NCBI RefSeq assembly: GCF_037975245.1
Contig: NC_092582.1
Span: 2,619,001 to 2,683,000, forward strand
Length of the DNA: 64,000 nt
From: Apostichopus japonicus
Lineage: Eukaryota > Echinodermata > Holothuroidea > Aspidochirotida > Stichopodidae
Direction: 5' to 3'
Numbering within the stretch: position 1 is the first letter of the stretch; each line of letters opens with the position of its first letter. Positions 53,386-64,000 of the stretch are shown piece by piece. Below the pieces are notes generated by a model. That model saw only the letters and a list, made by a program, of their open reading frames with translations. It was not told the origin of the DNA and did not search any database. The position numbers were made by a program, and so were the translations under genes.

Positions 53386-53554
53386 CACATCTACTGTTTG
53401 TTGTTGAATATAGGGAGCTCGTTTAGGTCACATACACAACACACTTTCTCGTGATTGGTAACATTTGTCAAAACCGTACAGTTTTAGTCGTGAACCAACA
53501 CGCAAAGACTGCCAGTTGGGAACACGTTACATGTTCAGTTTCTTACGATAACGG

Positions 53555-54235
53555 TACCACTCACTACTCGATCACAACTTTTGATTACATCAATTATCGA
53601 TCACAACTTGTGATTACATCAATTATCGATCACAAGATGTGAGCATCTGCATAACTGCAAGGTCACAAATTGTAATCAGTTTTAATGTATATGTCCACAC
53701 AAAGGAAAGTAACATTAATATTTACTATGCTTTACGGATATTATTAACATTATGTGGTCATAGTATGTGTTAAGCTAACTTATCGATCACAGCATGTGAT
53801 TAGATCAATTATCGGTCACAACACCTTATTAGATCAATTATCGATCACAAGATGTGCTCATCTGCATAACTGAAAGGATACAAATTGTAATCAGCTTTAA
53901 TGTATATGTCCACACAAAGGAAAGTCACATAATGTACTATGCTTTACGGAGACGATTGGCACTATGTGGTCATAGTATGTGTTCAGCTAACTTATCGATC
54001 ACAGCATATGATTAGATCAATTATCGATCACAACACGTGATTACATCAATTATCGATCACAAGATGTTAGCATCTGCATAACTGCAAGGATACAAATTGT
54101 AATCAGCTCTAATGTTTATATCAACACAAAGGAAAGTCACATTCTAATGTACTTTGCTTTACGGGGACGATTTACACTATGTGGTCATAGCATGTGATAA
54201 GCTAACTTTTCGACCACGATGTGTGATTACCTGCA
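53555..54235. repeat. 213-bp repeat, 3 copies, with TTATCGATCACA sub-repeats
   Basis: CATCTGCATAACTG(C/A)AAGG starts at 53644, 53859 and 54071 (spacings 215 and 212). Each copy also has AATTGTAATCAG, CACACAAAGGAAAGT, CTTTACGGA and GTGGTCATAG(T/C)ATGTG. Between copies, AATTATCGATCACAA and GTGATTACATC phrases repeat, forming small palindromes (ATCGAT; TCACAACTTGTGA). Confidence 0.9.
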
Positions 54236-57200
54236 TACATAAATGTCCTGACGCTATTAACTAAACTAAGAAAAGCCTACGTTGTTTGTAAAAGTATATG
54301 AACACGGTTGCGATAGGCTGATACGGCCACATTACCAGTCGCAATATTACCAATCACATTGCGAATGTATTAGTGATTGGCTAGTAACATTACTTATTGA
54401 TCAACTGCACATCACAAAAAAGTGATTTTTTTTTTATTGACTTTTTTATTATCTCAGATATCCTCGAGTTCTCTCATTTTCTAATATTTATGAGTAACAA
54501 CTTGGAAGTGTCTTTCCTTGATACGGTCACTGATTTTATTTTCGTTTTCTTGTATTTTAAAGCTAAAATGACAGATGGGCCGCCATTCAAAGTAATGGAT
54601 GTGTCATTTGAGATTTCCTTTCCAAATCCTCATTTCCACGACAACCCCAAAAAATGATGAAAACATAGAAAGATAATATGTCATTCTTTCTTCCCTCTAG
54701 TAATCGGTTGCCATGACGATGAAAGTTTATATCACAATTGGACCCAAGATAGTATTCTGTCAAGATTCTGCTTTTCAGATGCTTATTAGTCACAGTGAAT
54801 ACCTGATTAGGGGTACAAAAACCACATGTGTATAAGGTAGATACAACACAATGAAAACATTTCCTTAAAGTAGCCCTCAACATTTACTGATGCAAGAAAA
54901 CAAAAATAACGAAAGGTTTTGGACTGGAACCCTTCTACGCTAAATATTCGAGTTCAGTCTAATGTTATGTCCGGTAAAGGCTAAATAAAACCACAACCGA
55001 CGAATCGTCGCGCTACACACGTTTGTAAAGAAAAAGGCATATAGAGTTGAATAGTTGAATAGTTCATGGAAGCAAGTTACATTACCAGTAAATATACGAC
55101 TGTGGGAAAACATGACAACATGAAGTTGTCACGAGGTATACCATTGCCACTTAATTAATCTTCTTTTTAAGGTTTTTTGTTTTCGACTCGTAAGTCTTAT
55201 CAACACCGGAATGATCAAACTTTGAAGGAGGAGCGGTGGTGCCATGTCTGGTTAAACTTAAACGTTTTGCGTCTTGAGTAAGACTGTGTAATTCAGAGTG
55301 AAATCGGGACATTAAAGACCTGTTTTAATTACTGTCTTTTTCTGTTGATAATGAGTCCGTGGTATGTAGCATAGTCGCATTGATATACAACGCAATAGTG
55401 ACATAAACATGCAGATTTCACCCAACTTTCGTGCTGGGTTTTTTAGACGTTTCCTCTTCTTTTTTTTTGCTCTTTTTTTTGGGGGGGGGGGGGTCGGGGG
55501 ATTATTGTACAAAAGAATTTACCATCAAAATCTTGCTCATTCTTATGTCTGATATTTAATCCTTTGTAAAAAAAATAACTCATTGATATATTGGTTCGTT
55601 CGTTGGTGTGTTTACTAAAGTAGCGCATATTTAATATTTTAATCGCATTCAATTGAATTAATTTTTCTCGTGTTGTTGTCCGATGTACTCAGATTGAGAT
55701 AATGACTTCACAAAATTTAAATTTAAAATTTAAATTGTTTAAAGGATATAATTTTGTCTGCGGTAGACAAAGTACACGCTAAGTACACGTGTTGTTTAAA
55801 ATATACAGAAATATTCTTTTCAAAACTCATTTTAGCACTATCGTCCAATTTTACATTTTTTTCTCGGGGGGGGGGGGAGGTCGGGTACGGGTGGCGGGGC
55901 TTGTTGTTGTTTTTAAGTTCTTTCAATTTTTACCAAACCTATAAATAACATTAGTGACATTTTTTAAATTTGATCGTCAAACTAATGATAATCCTACCAG
56001 AATACTTTACTGACTAATAATTTAATGTTTATATACTATTCATTACATTCATATCAATATTTAGGAAAGTGGAAAGTAACTTTTCTCAACTATTTTTTTT
56101 TTTTAATCGCTGAATCATAATGTAGCTTAGTATCACAGATTGACTTGATGGCAATTAACAAATGGCTTACGAGTTAGGGACCTGATATGTTAAGTTCACC
56201 TTCAAACTGCAGACGTGATGTAATCATATAATGATCACTTTAACTGTCAACATTCTTGACGTTTTTAATATGAAATGAAACGTCTCGATTTTGTTATTAA
56301 ATATAACAAACGCTTCGAAGGGTCGTCCTAGCTCAACTTGGAGGAAAACAACTTAGGTGATCTCTCTACTCAGTGTGTGGATGCCATAACTACGACACTC
56401 TACGCGTTAAAATCATGACGGTTTTTATACTTTACCTTCTTAGCGGGAGGTGATATCGACAGGCACGATCTTGTTGACATGACCTACCAACCACGACAAG
56501 CTTAAAAAATTAAATATATTCTATCACAATCTGTTTAAATGGACACATATTTGATGGGCATGAACTTTTGCTTGTTGACTGAGCTCATCTCAGAATTCAG
56601 TATAATTCATCTTCTGAAGACTGCAACACTGGAACAGGAATGTCAAATATGGGTGTCGTTTCATCATCGTATTAGTAAGTAACTGAGTTCAAACTATATG
56701 GTTTTACAAATATAGTTTATGATATCCTCGGGTGATATTCATGTGTATTAATACCTTTTAAAGAGGTCCTCTATCGATCGTTAGTCGAGATAGTTACAGC
56801 AATCAAGGTTTACACCGACTAATACCGTATCTGCCATGTAATTACACACAATATCTTGTTGATATGTTGCATTTAGCGAGGCTGCTTAAAACAATTATTG
56901 CTTTTATAGCAATTATACATAACAGCAACGCTTGTGTTACAACTTCCGGTTTAACAAAAACAAAATGGCGACATTGCTTCTTACAGTGCCTTAGCCATGT
57001 TAAAATCATGTTTAAACGATAGTTTTAGTTGTATTATGCAACACAAGTATTATATGGTTCGCCCGCATGATATGTTACTATGAGTGAGTGTGTTGATCGT
57101 GTATTTCGACGCTATAAATTCTGCTTGCTCAGATTAAAAAGGAAGGAACTGCTTCTTATGAGGTTAGGTGTCCCTTGTACAAATCTATATATGTACATTT

Positions 57201-59431
57201 GTTTTCTACTTTGGCCGGACCACGCCTTGCCTCTATTACTTTATGCTTTATGTATGTCAGATATTTTATGAAAGTTAAGACTGTACATAGCGGTTTATAT
57301 TGGCTATCTTCGAGTGGCTATCATTTTGGTTTTTCCTTAGATGTACGGCGCTTGAATAATAACGGAAACATTTATTATCACAAAATTAACCACCGACCTG
57401 AAGAATACAGCTTTCGGTCTTGCCTAACAATGATATCGCTTTGAACGACGCCATAGGGTAGCATATCATCTCATTGCCTGTGATATCTGACTGGATAGAT
57501 ATAAAAAGGAATGTGAGGAGTTGTGTGGTTCATTTCACACAGACATAACAAAGAAGTCATTGATGATGTGAATTCCTTATCATTATTTCTTTATTTAGAC
57601 AGTCCATTTACATCAGATTCCGACGTATTCACTAAGGACTAAAACGATAAAAGGAGGCATCTTGACAGGGGGGGGGGGGGGATCCAGGGTTTGAAAAGGA
57701 GGTTGCATGATATTGGGCTTGTTGAAGCCGACTTCCATGTGGGAGGGCCTTGCCCCCCCCCCCCCAGAAAAATATCAAATTTTAATTGGTCAATTCGGAG
57801 GCATATTTATAGGCAGCTTTATAAATTAAGTATATAATTAGGTGTGTGCATGCTCTTTGTTGGGGTAGAAAAGGATTGCACCCCCCCCCCCATTCCCCAC
57901 CTACACACAGACACATAAATATAGATCCTCGCCTGTTTTGTTATTCACAATCTAAGTCAGAAAGTCAGATTTAAGTCAGAAGAGAAACAAATATTTTTGT
58001 TGCTGTAGTTATATACAGAAGTTACGTGTATAGCACACTGAAGTATCATACCATTTTTTTGTTTTAATTTATTCCTTTATTTGTTTTATTTATATATTTT
58101 TTAGGGCATAAGAGGGTTGTAGGGAAGAGGGAGTAAGACGTAAGTTTGATTGCAAAAAAACGATGCCTAAAGCTTAAGCAGTTTTTGCCATATTATAGTT
58201 TTTTATTAGTTATACCAAATCAAACCAGAAAGCTGTGAAAAACAGCCTGCTTGTTGGTAACCAGTATCTTTTCGAATATTTACGCTTCCCATGATACAAA
58301 AATCGTGACGTAATCGTCAGCAAATTTTTAATTAAAAGGAAAGTAAAATATAAACTCTGCGCCACACTGGTACCTATATTTAGACGATTAACTTAGTTGC
58401 ACTATAGTAGTAGTTGTTGGCCTTTCCTTTTATTCACAGAGAGAGAGAATAATACAGAGAGGAGAGTGGGAGACAGGAATGACGCGGAATTAATTTATAA
58501 ATATCGTACGTCGAACGCACAATATACAATAAAGCCCCCGAAGCACAGCTTACCCCAAATACAAACATCATTTATTACCGAGACGTTTATGCCGTGTACA
58601 TGTATACGCTGTGAATGCTGTTAATTTATCATAGGATCCTATTCAGCGATATCGAACGAGGGTTGTACCAACTTTTAATTCTCCTCTTAATTCTCAACAA
58701 ATCTACTTAGACCAATATACAAGGAGACGTGGTCGACTTTTATAAAGATCAAATGTTAAAGTGTTACAAGCAAGGGCCAGTGACCTTACCAGTAAGCACA
58801 ACTCCAAACTGATTTTGTTACGTCACGCTTGTTAACTGAGGGTGTATATAGAAATAGATTCAGTCACCAACCGAAAGTATAGGTGTTTTTTAGGTGGATT
58901 CATACCAGGGAACTGCAAGGCTATGGTTCATCACTGGCAGTGACATTTACAATGGTTTTCATACTTTGTAAAGGATCATGTAAAGCATAGGGACAATGGC
59001 GTCTAGAATATGACCTATACAAAGGCATCTTCATATTGGTTGTGGATTTATTCCAAGTTTAAACATTTATTGGTCGAAAGTCGAAACACTCTTTCATATA
59101 GGCTAATAGCATTAACAGTATATATACACACACAAACACACAAATGAAATGTGCAAAGTATTTGGACTGTTTCTACTCAACTTGAAATGGCGTTATAGTA
59201 GTCAGCTACGAAGTACATTAAAGGGTGTGAAGACTCGCGCAAAAAAAAGAAACGTCTAATGCCGGTAATCTGACCTAGTTTCGAGTGAGGTGTAACAGAA
59301 GTGTTAGACACCACCATCGATCCCAGAAAATACACACACAGCTTGCTACCGTCAGTAATTAGACGCTAGTGTACAGTCAGTACATACAGCTGCGGTCAAT
59401 ACCCACAGCACAGTGTACACACGATACAGCG
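54236..59431. other. Non-coding stretch
   Basis: No exon recognised in 5 kb. Several G/C runs occur (55482-55492, 55866-55876, 57668-57680, 57753-57765, 57881-57890), the last three within 230 bp and beside CAGGG/GATCCAGGG phrases typical of decayed hAT-like repeats. A TTAAATTTAAAATTTAAATT palindromic patch lies near 55715. Confidence 0.4.
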
Positions 59432-59464
59432 ATGGACATCTCAGGTCCAGCTAAAGATAACAAG
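59432..59464 (+). CDS. Weak candidate first coding exon
   Basis: ATG opens an 11-codon frame (MDISGPAKDNK) that ends at a donor-like AAG|GTATCA. The preceding 100 bases are less AT-rich than average and could be 5' UTR. Very short; evidence is limited to a start codon, a soluble peptide and a moderate donor. It could be an alternative start for a gene whose later exons lie outside the window, or chance. Confidence 0.15.
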
Positions 59465-59465
59465 G

Positions 59466-60391
59466 TATCACGTTTCATTACTGTCTGCATTTTGTAGCGA
59501 CACGAACAAAACGTCACTTGCAAGCAACAGAAAGTTAACTTTTTCAGATGGCCGCACGCGGTTTGGGGCGAGTCTTCAATACCTTTAATGTAGCATTCTA
59601 CTTAACATCTAATATGTAATATTTACTCATTAATTAACGCATAAGTTGCTATGTGGAAGTCACGTGTTTATGTCGTATCTGTTACAATGCTTTCACTACA
59701 CAAGCAGACCTTGTAATACACGATAAGGTTTACGAGCACGTAATATATCGAATACGATAAGAAACATGCATAAAGGCTACTACCATTCTACACTAATGTA
59801 TGCATAGAGTTTTCAGCTTTCAGTTTTACAGCTGCACTTTTCATATCATTGAAATTTTATAGGGTTTTTCATTTTCTATTTTATTTTTTTAATTTTTATT
59901 TAATTGACAGGCAGATGGATTAGTTAAAAGGGTATATAGAAGTGTGCAGGTAGTAGGTAAACACATGCAGCTGTCGAATTGTATAGCTCGATCTCTCGAT
60001 GCATATATATAATACGGCATATAGTTGTTAAAGCGAGATTCAGAGAGGCCATGAAAGGCATTTGAAGATCGATACGATATGACATTTACAAAAAACACCA
60101 TGCTGCACTCCCTCCCCCATCCCAGCCCCACCCCTCCATCACCCTCCCTTGCCACACACACAAAAACACACTCACACAAATACACTTTGCTCCAGGGAAA
60201 GGTAGCCTAATGAGGGACTTTTAAAGGCATAAAGACATTCAAATTCTGAAGGAGAGTAATCAAATTAGAAATGGGTTTGCACATGAAACAAAGCACTTCA
60301 TTAAATTTATGCGACAGAAAATTTTTAATTTATTGGATTAAAAATTAACACTTACGTTGTTAAATGTAGGAGCAATCAAGTTATTGTACCC
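59466..60391. other. Non-coding stretch
   Basis: Contains CA-rich patches near 60150-60180 and nothing resembling an exon. Confidence 0.4.
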
Positions 60392-61940
60392 ACGTAGATA
60401 TATAATGGTAACCACATAGATATGTAATGGTAACCACATAGATCTATAATGGTAACCACATAGACTTATAATGGTAACCACGTAGATTTATAACGGTAAC
60501 CACATAGATCTATAATGGTAACTACATAGATCGTAACCACATAGATCTATAATAGTAACCACATAGATCTATAATAGTAACCACATAGATCTATAATGAT
60601 AACCACATAGATCTATAATGGTAACCACATAGATCTATAATGATAACCACATAGATCTACAATGGGAACCACATAGATCTATAATGGTAACCACATAGAT
60701 CTATAATGGTAAACAGAGATCTATAATGGTAACCACATAGATCTATAATGGTAACCACATAGATATATAATGGTAACCAAATAGATCTATAATGGTAACC
60801 ACATAGATCTACAATGGGAACCACATAGATCTATAATGGTAACCACATAGATCTACAATGGTAACCACATAGATCTATAATGGTAACCACATAGATCTAT
60901 AATGGTAACCACATAGATATATAATGGTAACCAAATAGATCTATAATGGTAACCACATAGATCTGCAATGGGATCCACATAGATCTATAATGGTAACCAC
61001 ATATATCTATAATGGTAACCACATAGATCTATAATGGTAACCACATAGATCTATAATGGTAACCACATAGATCTATAATGGTAACCACATAGATATATAA
61101 TGGTAACCACATAGATATATCTATAATGGTAACCAAATAGATCTATAATGGTAACCACATAGATCTATAATAGTAACCACATAGATCTATAATAGTAACC
61201 ACATATATCTATAATGGTAACCACATAGATCTATAATGGTAAACAGAGATCTATAATAGTAACCACATAGATCTATAATGATAACCACATAGATCTATAA
61301 TGGTAACCACATAGATCTAAAATGGTAACCAAATAGATCTATAATGGTAACCACATAGATCTAAAATGGGAACCACATAGATCTATAATGGTAACCACAT
61401 AGATCTATAATGGTAAACAGAGATCTATAATGGTAACCACATAGATCTATAATTGTAACCACATAGATCTATAATAGTAACCGCATAGATCTATAATAGT
61501 AAACACATAGATCTATAATAGTAACCACATAGATCTATAATGATAACCACATAGATCTATAATGGTAACCACATAGATCTATAATGGTAACCACATATAT
61601 CTATAATGGTTACCACATAGATCTATAATGGTAACCACATAGATCTATAATGGTAACCACATAGATCTATAATAGTAACCACATAGATCTATAATGGTAA
61701 CCACATAAATATATAATGGTTACCACATAGATCTATAATGGTAACCACATAGATCTATAATAGTAACCACATAGATCTATAATGGTAACCACATAGATCT
61801 ACAATAGTAACCACATAGATCTATAATGATAACCATATAGATCTAAAATGGTAAACACATAGATCTATAATGGTAACCACATAGATCTATAATGGTAACC
61901 ACACAGATCTATTATGGGAACCACATAGATCTATTATGGA
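60392..61940. repeat. 22-bp tandem satellite array, about 70 units
   Basis: The unit AGATCTATAATGGTAACCAC+AT repeats with a BglII site (AGATCT) and a BstEII-type site (GGTAACC) in most copies. Common variants are ATAGTAACC, ATGATAACC, GGGAACC and CCAAATAG. Three copies have a shortened GGTAAACAGAGATCT join (60711, 61236, 61404), and one has a deletion (ACATAGATCGTAACC near 60526). Blocks of variants recur about 154 bp apart (60770 and 60930). The 22-bp length is not a multiple of 3 and no ORF results. Confidence 0.97.
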
Positions 61941-62009
61941 TTTTCATTTGAATGTGTAAGTATTGGACTACTTGACGGATTAGACAGCCAGTTAGGATAA
62001 TTTCCTAAT

Positions 62010-62160
62010 GATATTACCATTCTATACTGCCATATCATATCATGCTTCTAAGCACTCGTACTGACAGTATGAACAGTGCTTAACCTTAACCTGATAGAAT
62101 ATGAAATATTTATACTGTTCATATACTGTCAGTACAAGTGCTTTGAAACAGGACATGAAA
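62010..62160. mobile_element. Hairpin MITE-like repeat, copy B
   Basis: Left arm 62050-62077 (AAGCACTCGTACTGACAGTA + TGAACAGT) pairs with right arm 62114-62143 (ACTGTTCATATACTGTCAGT + ACAAGTGCTT) nearly perfectly around a 36-nt loop. It is homologous to 35445-35605. This copy has kept its pairing better. Confidence 0.7.
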
Positions 62161-62571
62161 TTATATTATGCAAAGAGTTGTTACAACGCTACATTATAAT
62201 TCAAACTTTAAGTTAGAGATATGAAATATGCTAACGAATGCTTAACTGAAGCCAACGTTCGATTGTAGAAAAAAAGGATTTTTTGTACGGTACCTTATCT
62301 GCAAATATTTGTTAATCAAACACCTACCACTTCAAAATTCAGTTTTTATTAAACAGATTAAGGTTTGCCGCAAACTTAGATAAGACTGGTATAAACTATA
62401 GAATAATACTAATTGCTAAAAAGATCCAAAATCAAAATTATCGCTTGTTATATATAATCTTCAATTTACCACCATGATTTTGCAAACCGACCCTGGATAT
62501 GTATAGGCAGGGTGTTCATGTTGATATGAACACAGTGCAAAGAACTATATTTGAGAGAGGTTGAAGTTCTT
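62161..62571. other. Non-coding stretch
   Basis: Nothing recognisable. Confidence 0.4.
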
Positions 62572-62620
62572 TTCTCTCTCTCTCCACCTCCACCTCTCTC
62601 TCTCTCTCTCTCTCTCTCCT
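62572..62620. repeat. (CT)n microsatellite
   Basis: CT dinucleotides with CCACCTCCAC interruptions. Confidence 0.9.
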
Positions 62621-62721
62621 ATTCTTCTTCAAGATACCCTCCTTTTAGTACGAAAAGTCTGGAAAGCTCCTTTCAAGCAAAGGTGTTAGGCGCCAGCTCT
62701 CTTCTTGTAACGAATTATTCA

Positions 62722-62975
62722 TGTCTACACATTGCTTCATAAAGCCTATATATTGCTTCATAAAGCCTGTACATTGCTTCATCAAGCCTATACATTGCTT
62801 CATAAAGCCAATACATTTTCTTCATGAAGCCTATACAATGCTTCATAAAGCCTATAGATTGCTTAATCAAGCCTATACATTGCTTCATAAAGCCTATACA
62901 TTGCTTCGTGAAGCCTAAAAACATATATATTGCTTCATAAAGACCTATACATTGCTTTATAAAACCTATATTAGG
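62722..62975. repeat. 21-bp tandem repeat, about 12 units
   Basis: ATTGCTTCATAAAGCCTATAC repeats with small variants (ATCAAGCC, CGTGAAGCC, a 22-bp unit). Twenty-one is a multiple of 3, so both strands show short chance ORFs (HCFIKPI; YRLYEAM). The core GCTTCATAAAGC is partly palindromic. Confidence 0.93.
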
Positions 62976-63171
62976 TTCAGTGTTGAAAATTAGCTTTGTT
63001 AGTTGGTCGACAGTTTCGTCAAACCTTCGACTTTACTTTTTATTTTGTTTTATCCATTCGATCTTCTAGATTTGTTTTCACCCCATGAACGCTTATTATT
63101 ATTTAATACATTAAATGTTAGAAAGTTGTAGTTCATGTATTTTTCTGATGGTATTAATCACAAGCAAAAGA

Positions 63172-63232
63172 AATCATCATCATTATAATCATCATAATCA
63201 TTATCGTCATAATCATCATCGTAATCATCATC

Positions 63233-63279
<47 letters not shown>

Positions 63280-63280
63280 T

Positions 63281-63340
<60 letters not shown>

Positions 63341-63347
63341 GTCATCA
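63172..63347. repeat. (ATC)n trinucleotide microsatellite
   Basis: Long ATC/CAT run with sparse CGT, ATT and ATA interruptions at its left end. It produces His-rich (+) and Met-rich (-) chance ORFs. Confidence 0.97.
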
Positions 63348-64000
63348 CTATAGTATTAACAACAATAACAGAGCCCATGGGATTTAAACCGAAATCCACA
63401 TTTCCTTTTCAACTTTTTTATTGCATAAAAAACAGGTTATTTGCGAAGAAACCTACTTGCCCCAATATCGTCATGTTAGTTAGTACCTTTCAAAACATTG
63501 CATGTCTTCTTGCTAACCTTTGTGTTCCAGTCGCTTTGAGAGATGACTATTACATATTTCACAGCAATAGTTGAGACATATCAAAACGATTATTCTTTTT
63601 TATCGGAATGGAGGTAGTTTAGAGCCAAAAGTTCTCATATATATTTTGGTTTAATCTGGAGTTACTGTACATCAAGGAGTTAACTCCTGTCATGAGATGG
63701 CATGAAGAGCTATCATGCAAGATAGTGATGTTACAGTGATATCTGACAATCCATGACCAAATAGAAGGAAAGAAACACCTTTCAAAACTTCGTGTGAATG
63801 ATATGCTATAACCAAAATCACCTTTTACCATCTTAAAAGGCCTGCGTTACATTTCTTTAATTACATTCATGCCATCACATAGTATAATTTACCAGTCACT
63901 AGGATGACATACATCTATTGTATGTTCTCTCGAAATGATATTACCGACAAGTGCAGCAGTTAGGGATTTCAAATCTCGAGTCACGTGTTCCAGTTATCTA
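63348..64000. other. Non-coding stretch at window end
   Basis: Nothing recognisable; the last 20 bases include TCACGTG. Confidence 0.4.

Noticed and set aside
63115-63399. His-rich (+) and Met-rich (-) ORFs
   Set aside because: Translation of an (ATC)n microsatellite.

Overview
The window looks like gene-poor nuclear DNA from an animal. It is visibly AT-rich, has metazoan-type splice signals, carries tRNA-derived and terminal-inverted-repeat transposon remnants, and holds many tandem arrays and long oligo-G/oligo-C runs. Frequent AGGCCT-containing stretches and the repeat style suggest a marine deuterostome (echinoderm or hemichordate), but that is inference from texture and no marker gene confirms it. 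No complete protein-coding gene is visible. No bacterial operons, rRNA genes, CRISPR arrays or recognisable viral genes were seen.

Layout. 1-11 kb: mostly non-coding, with the best candidate host exons: a 5' coding exon (2423-2551, + strand, in-frame upstream stop, strong donor) and a 36-nt microexon in the same phase (9593-9628). An inverted repeat with hammerhead-like motifs lies at 10.19-10.34 kb. 11.0-15.3 kb: a roughly 4-kb array of a 36-bp EcoRI-containing repeat with nested higher-order structure (a 1685-bp unit and a 501-bp sub-period). 15-20 kb: non-coding, with an (AT)n tract. 20.0-24.9 kb: a candidate 4.85-kb DNA transposon with 22-bp inverted ends and TAGTCA-rich subterminal regions; it contains a SINE, a TTAA-flanked MITE and promoter/splice/polyadenylation-like signals on the minus strand. 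27.4-28.1 kb: a hAT-type MITE with a perfect 8-bp target duplication. 30.3 kb: a tRNA-like SINE head. 32.2-33.0 kb: a 35-bp PstI-containing minisatellite followed by another hammerhead-like motif.

35.4 kb and 62.0 kb carry two copies of one hairpin repeat family. 40.5-41.5 kb is a deleted hAT element with intact ends, an 8-bp target duplication and a frameshifted transposase C-terminus. 42.0-42.5 kb and 48.5-48.9 kb are minisatellites. 45.65-47.0 kb is an inverted repeat abutting a second copy of the TTAA MITE family, itself split by a hairpin/(TA)n insertion. 53.6-54.2 kb has three copies of a 213-bp repeat. 60.4-61.9 kb is a 1.55-kb array of a 22-bp BglII/BstEII repeat. 62.7-63.35 kb has a 21-bp repeat and an (ATC)n tract.

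The likeliest overall picture is an intronic or intergenic stretch dominated by mobile and tandem DNA. If the two + strand exons belong together they would be the start of a long-intron gene continuing rightward. Nothing here amounts to a demonstrable new biochemical system; the most novel-looking objects are the 4.85-kb CACTG-ended element and the nested 36-bp satellite.
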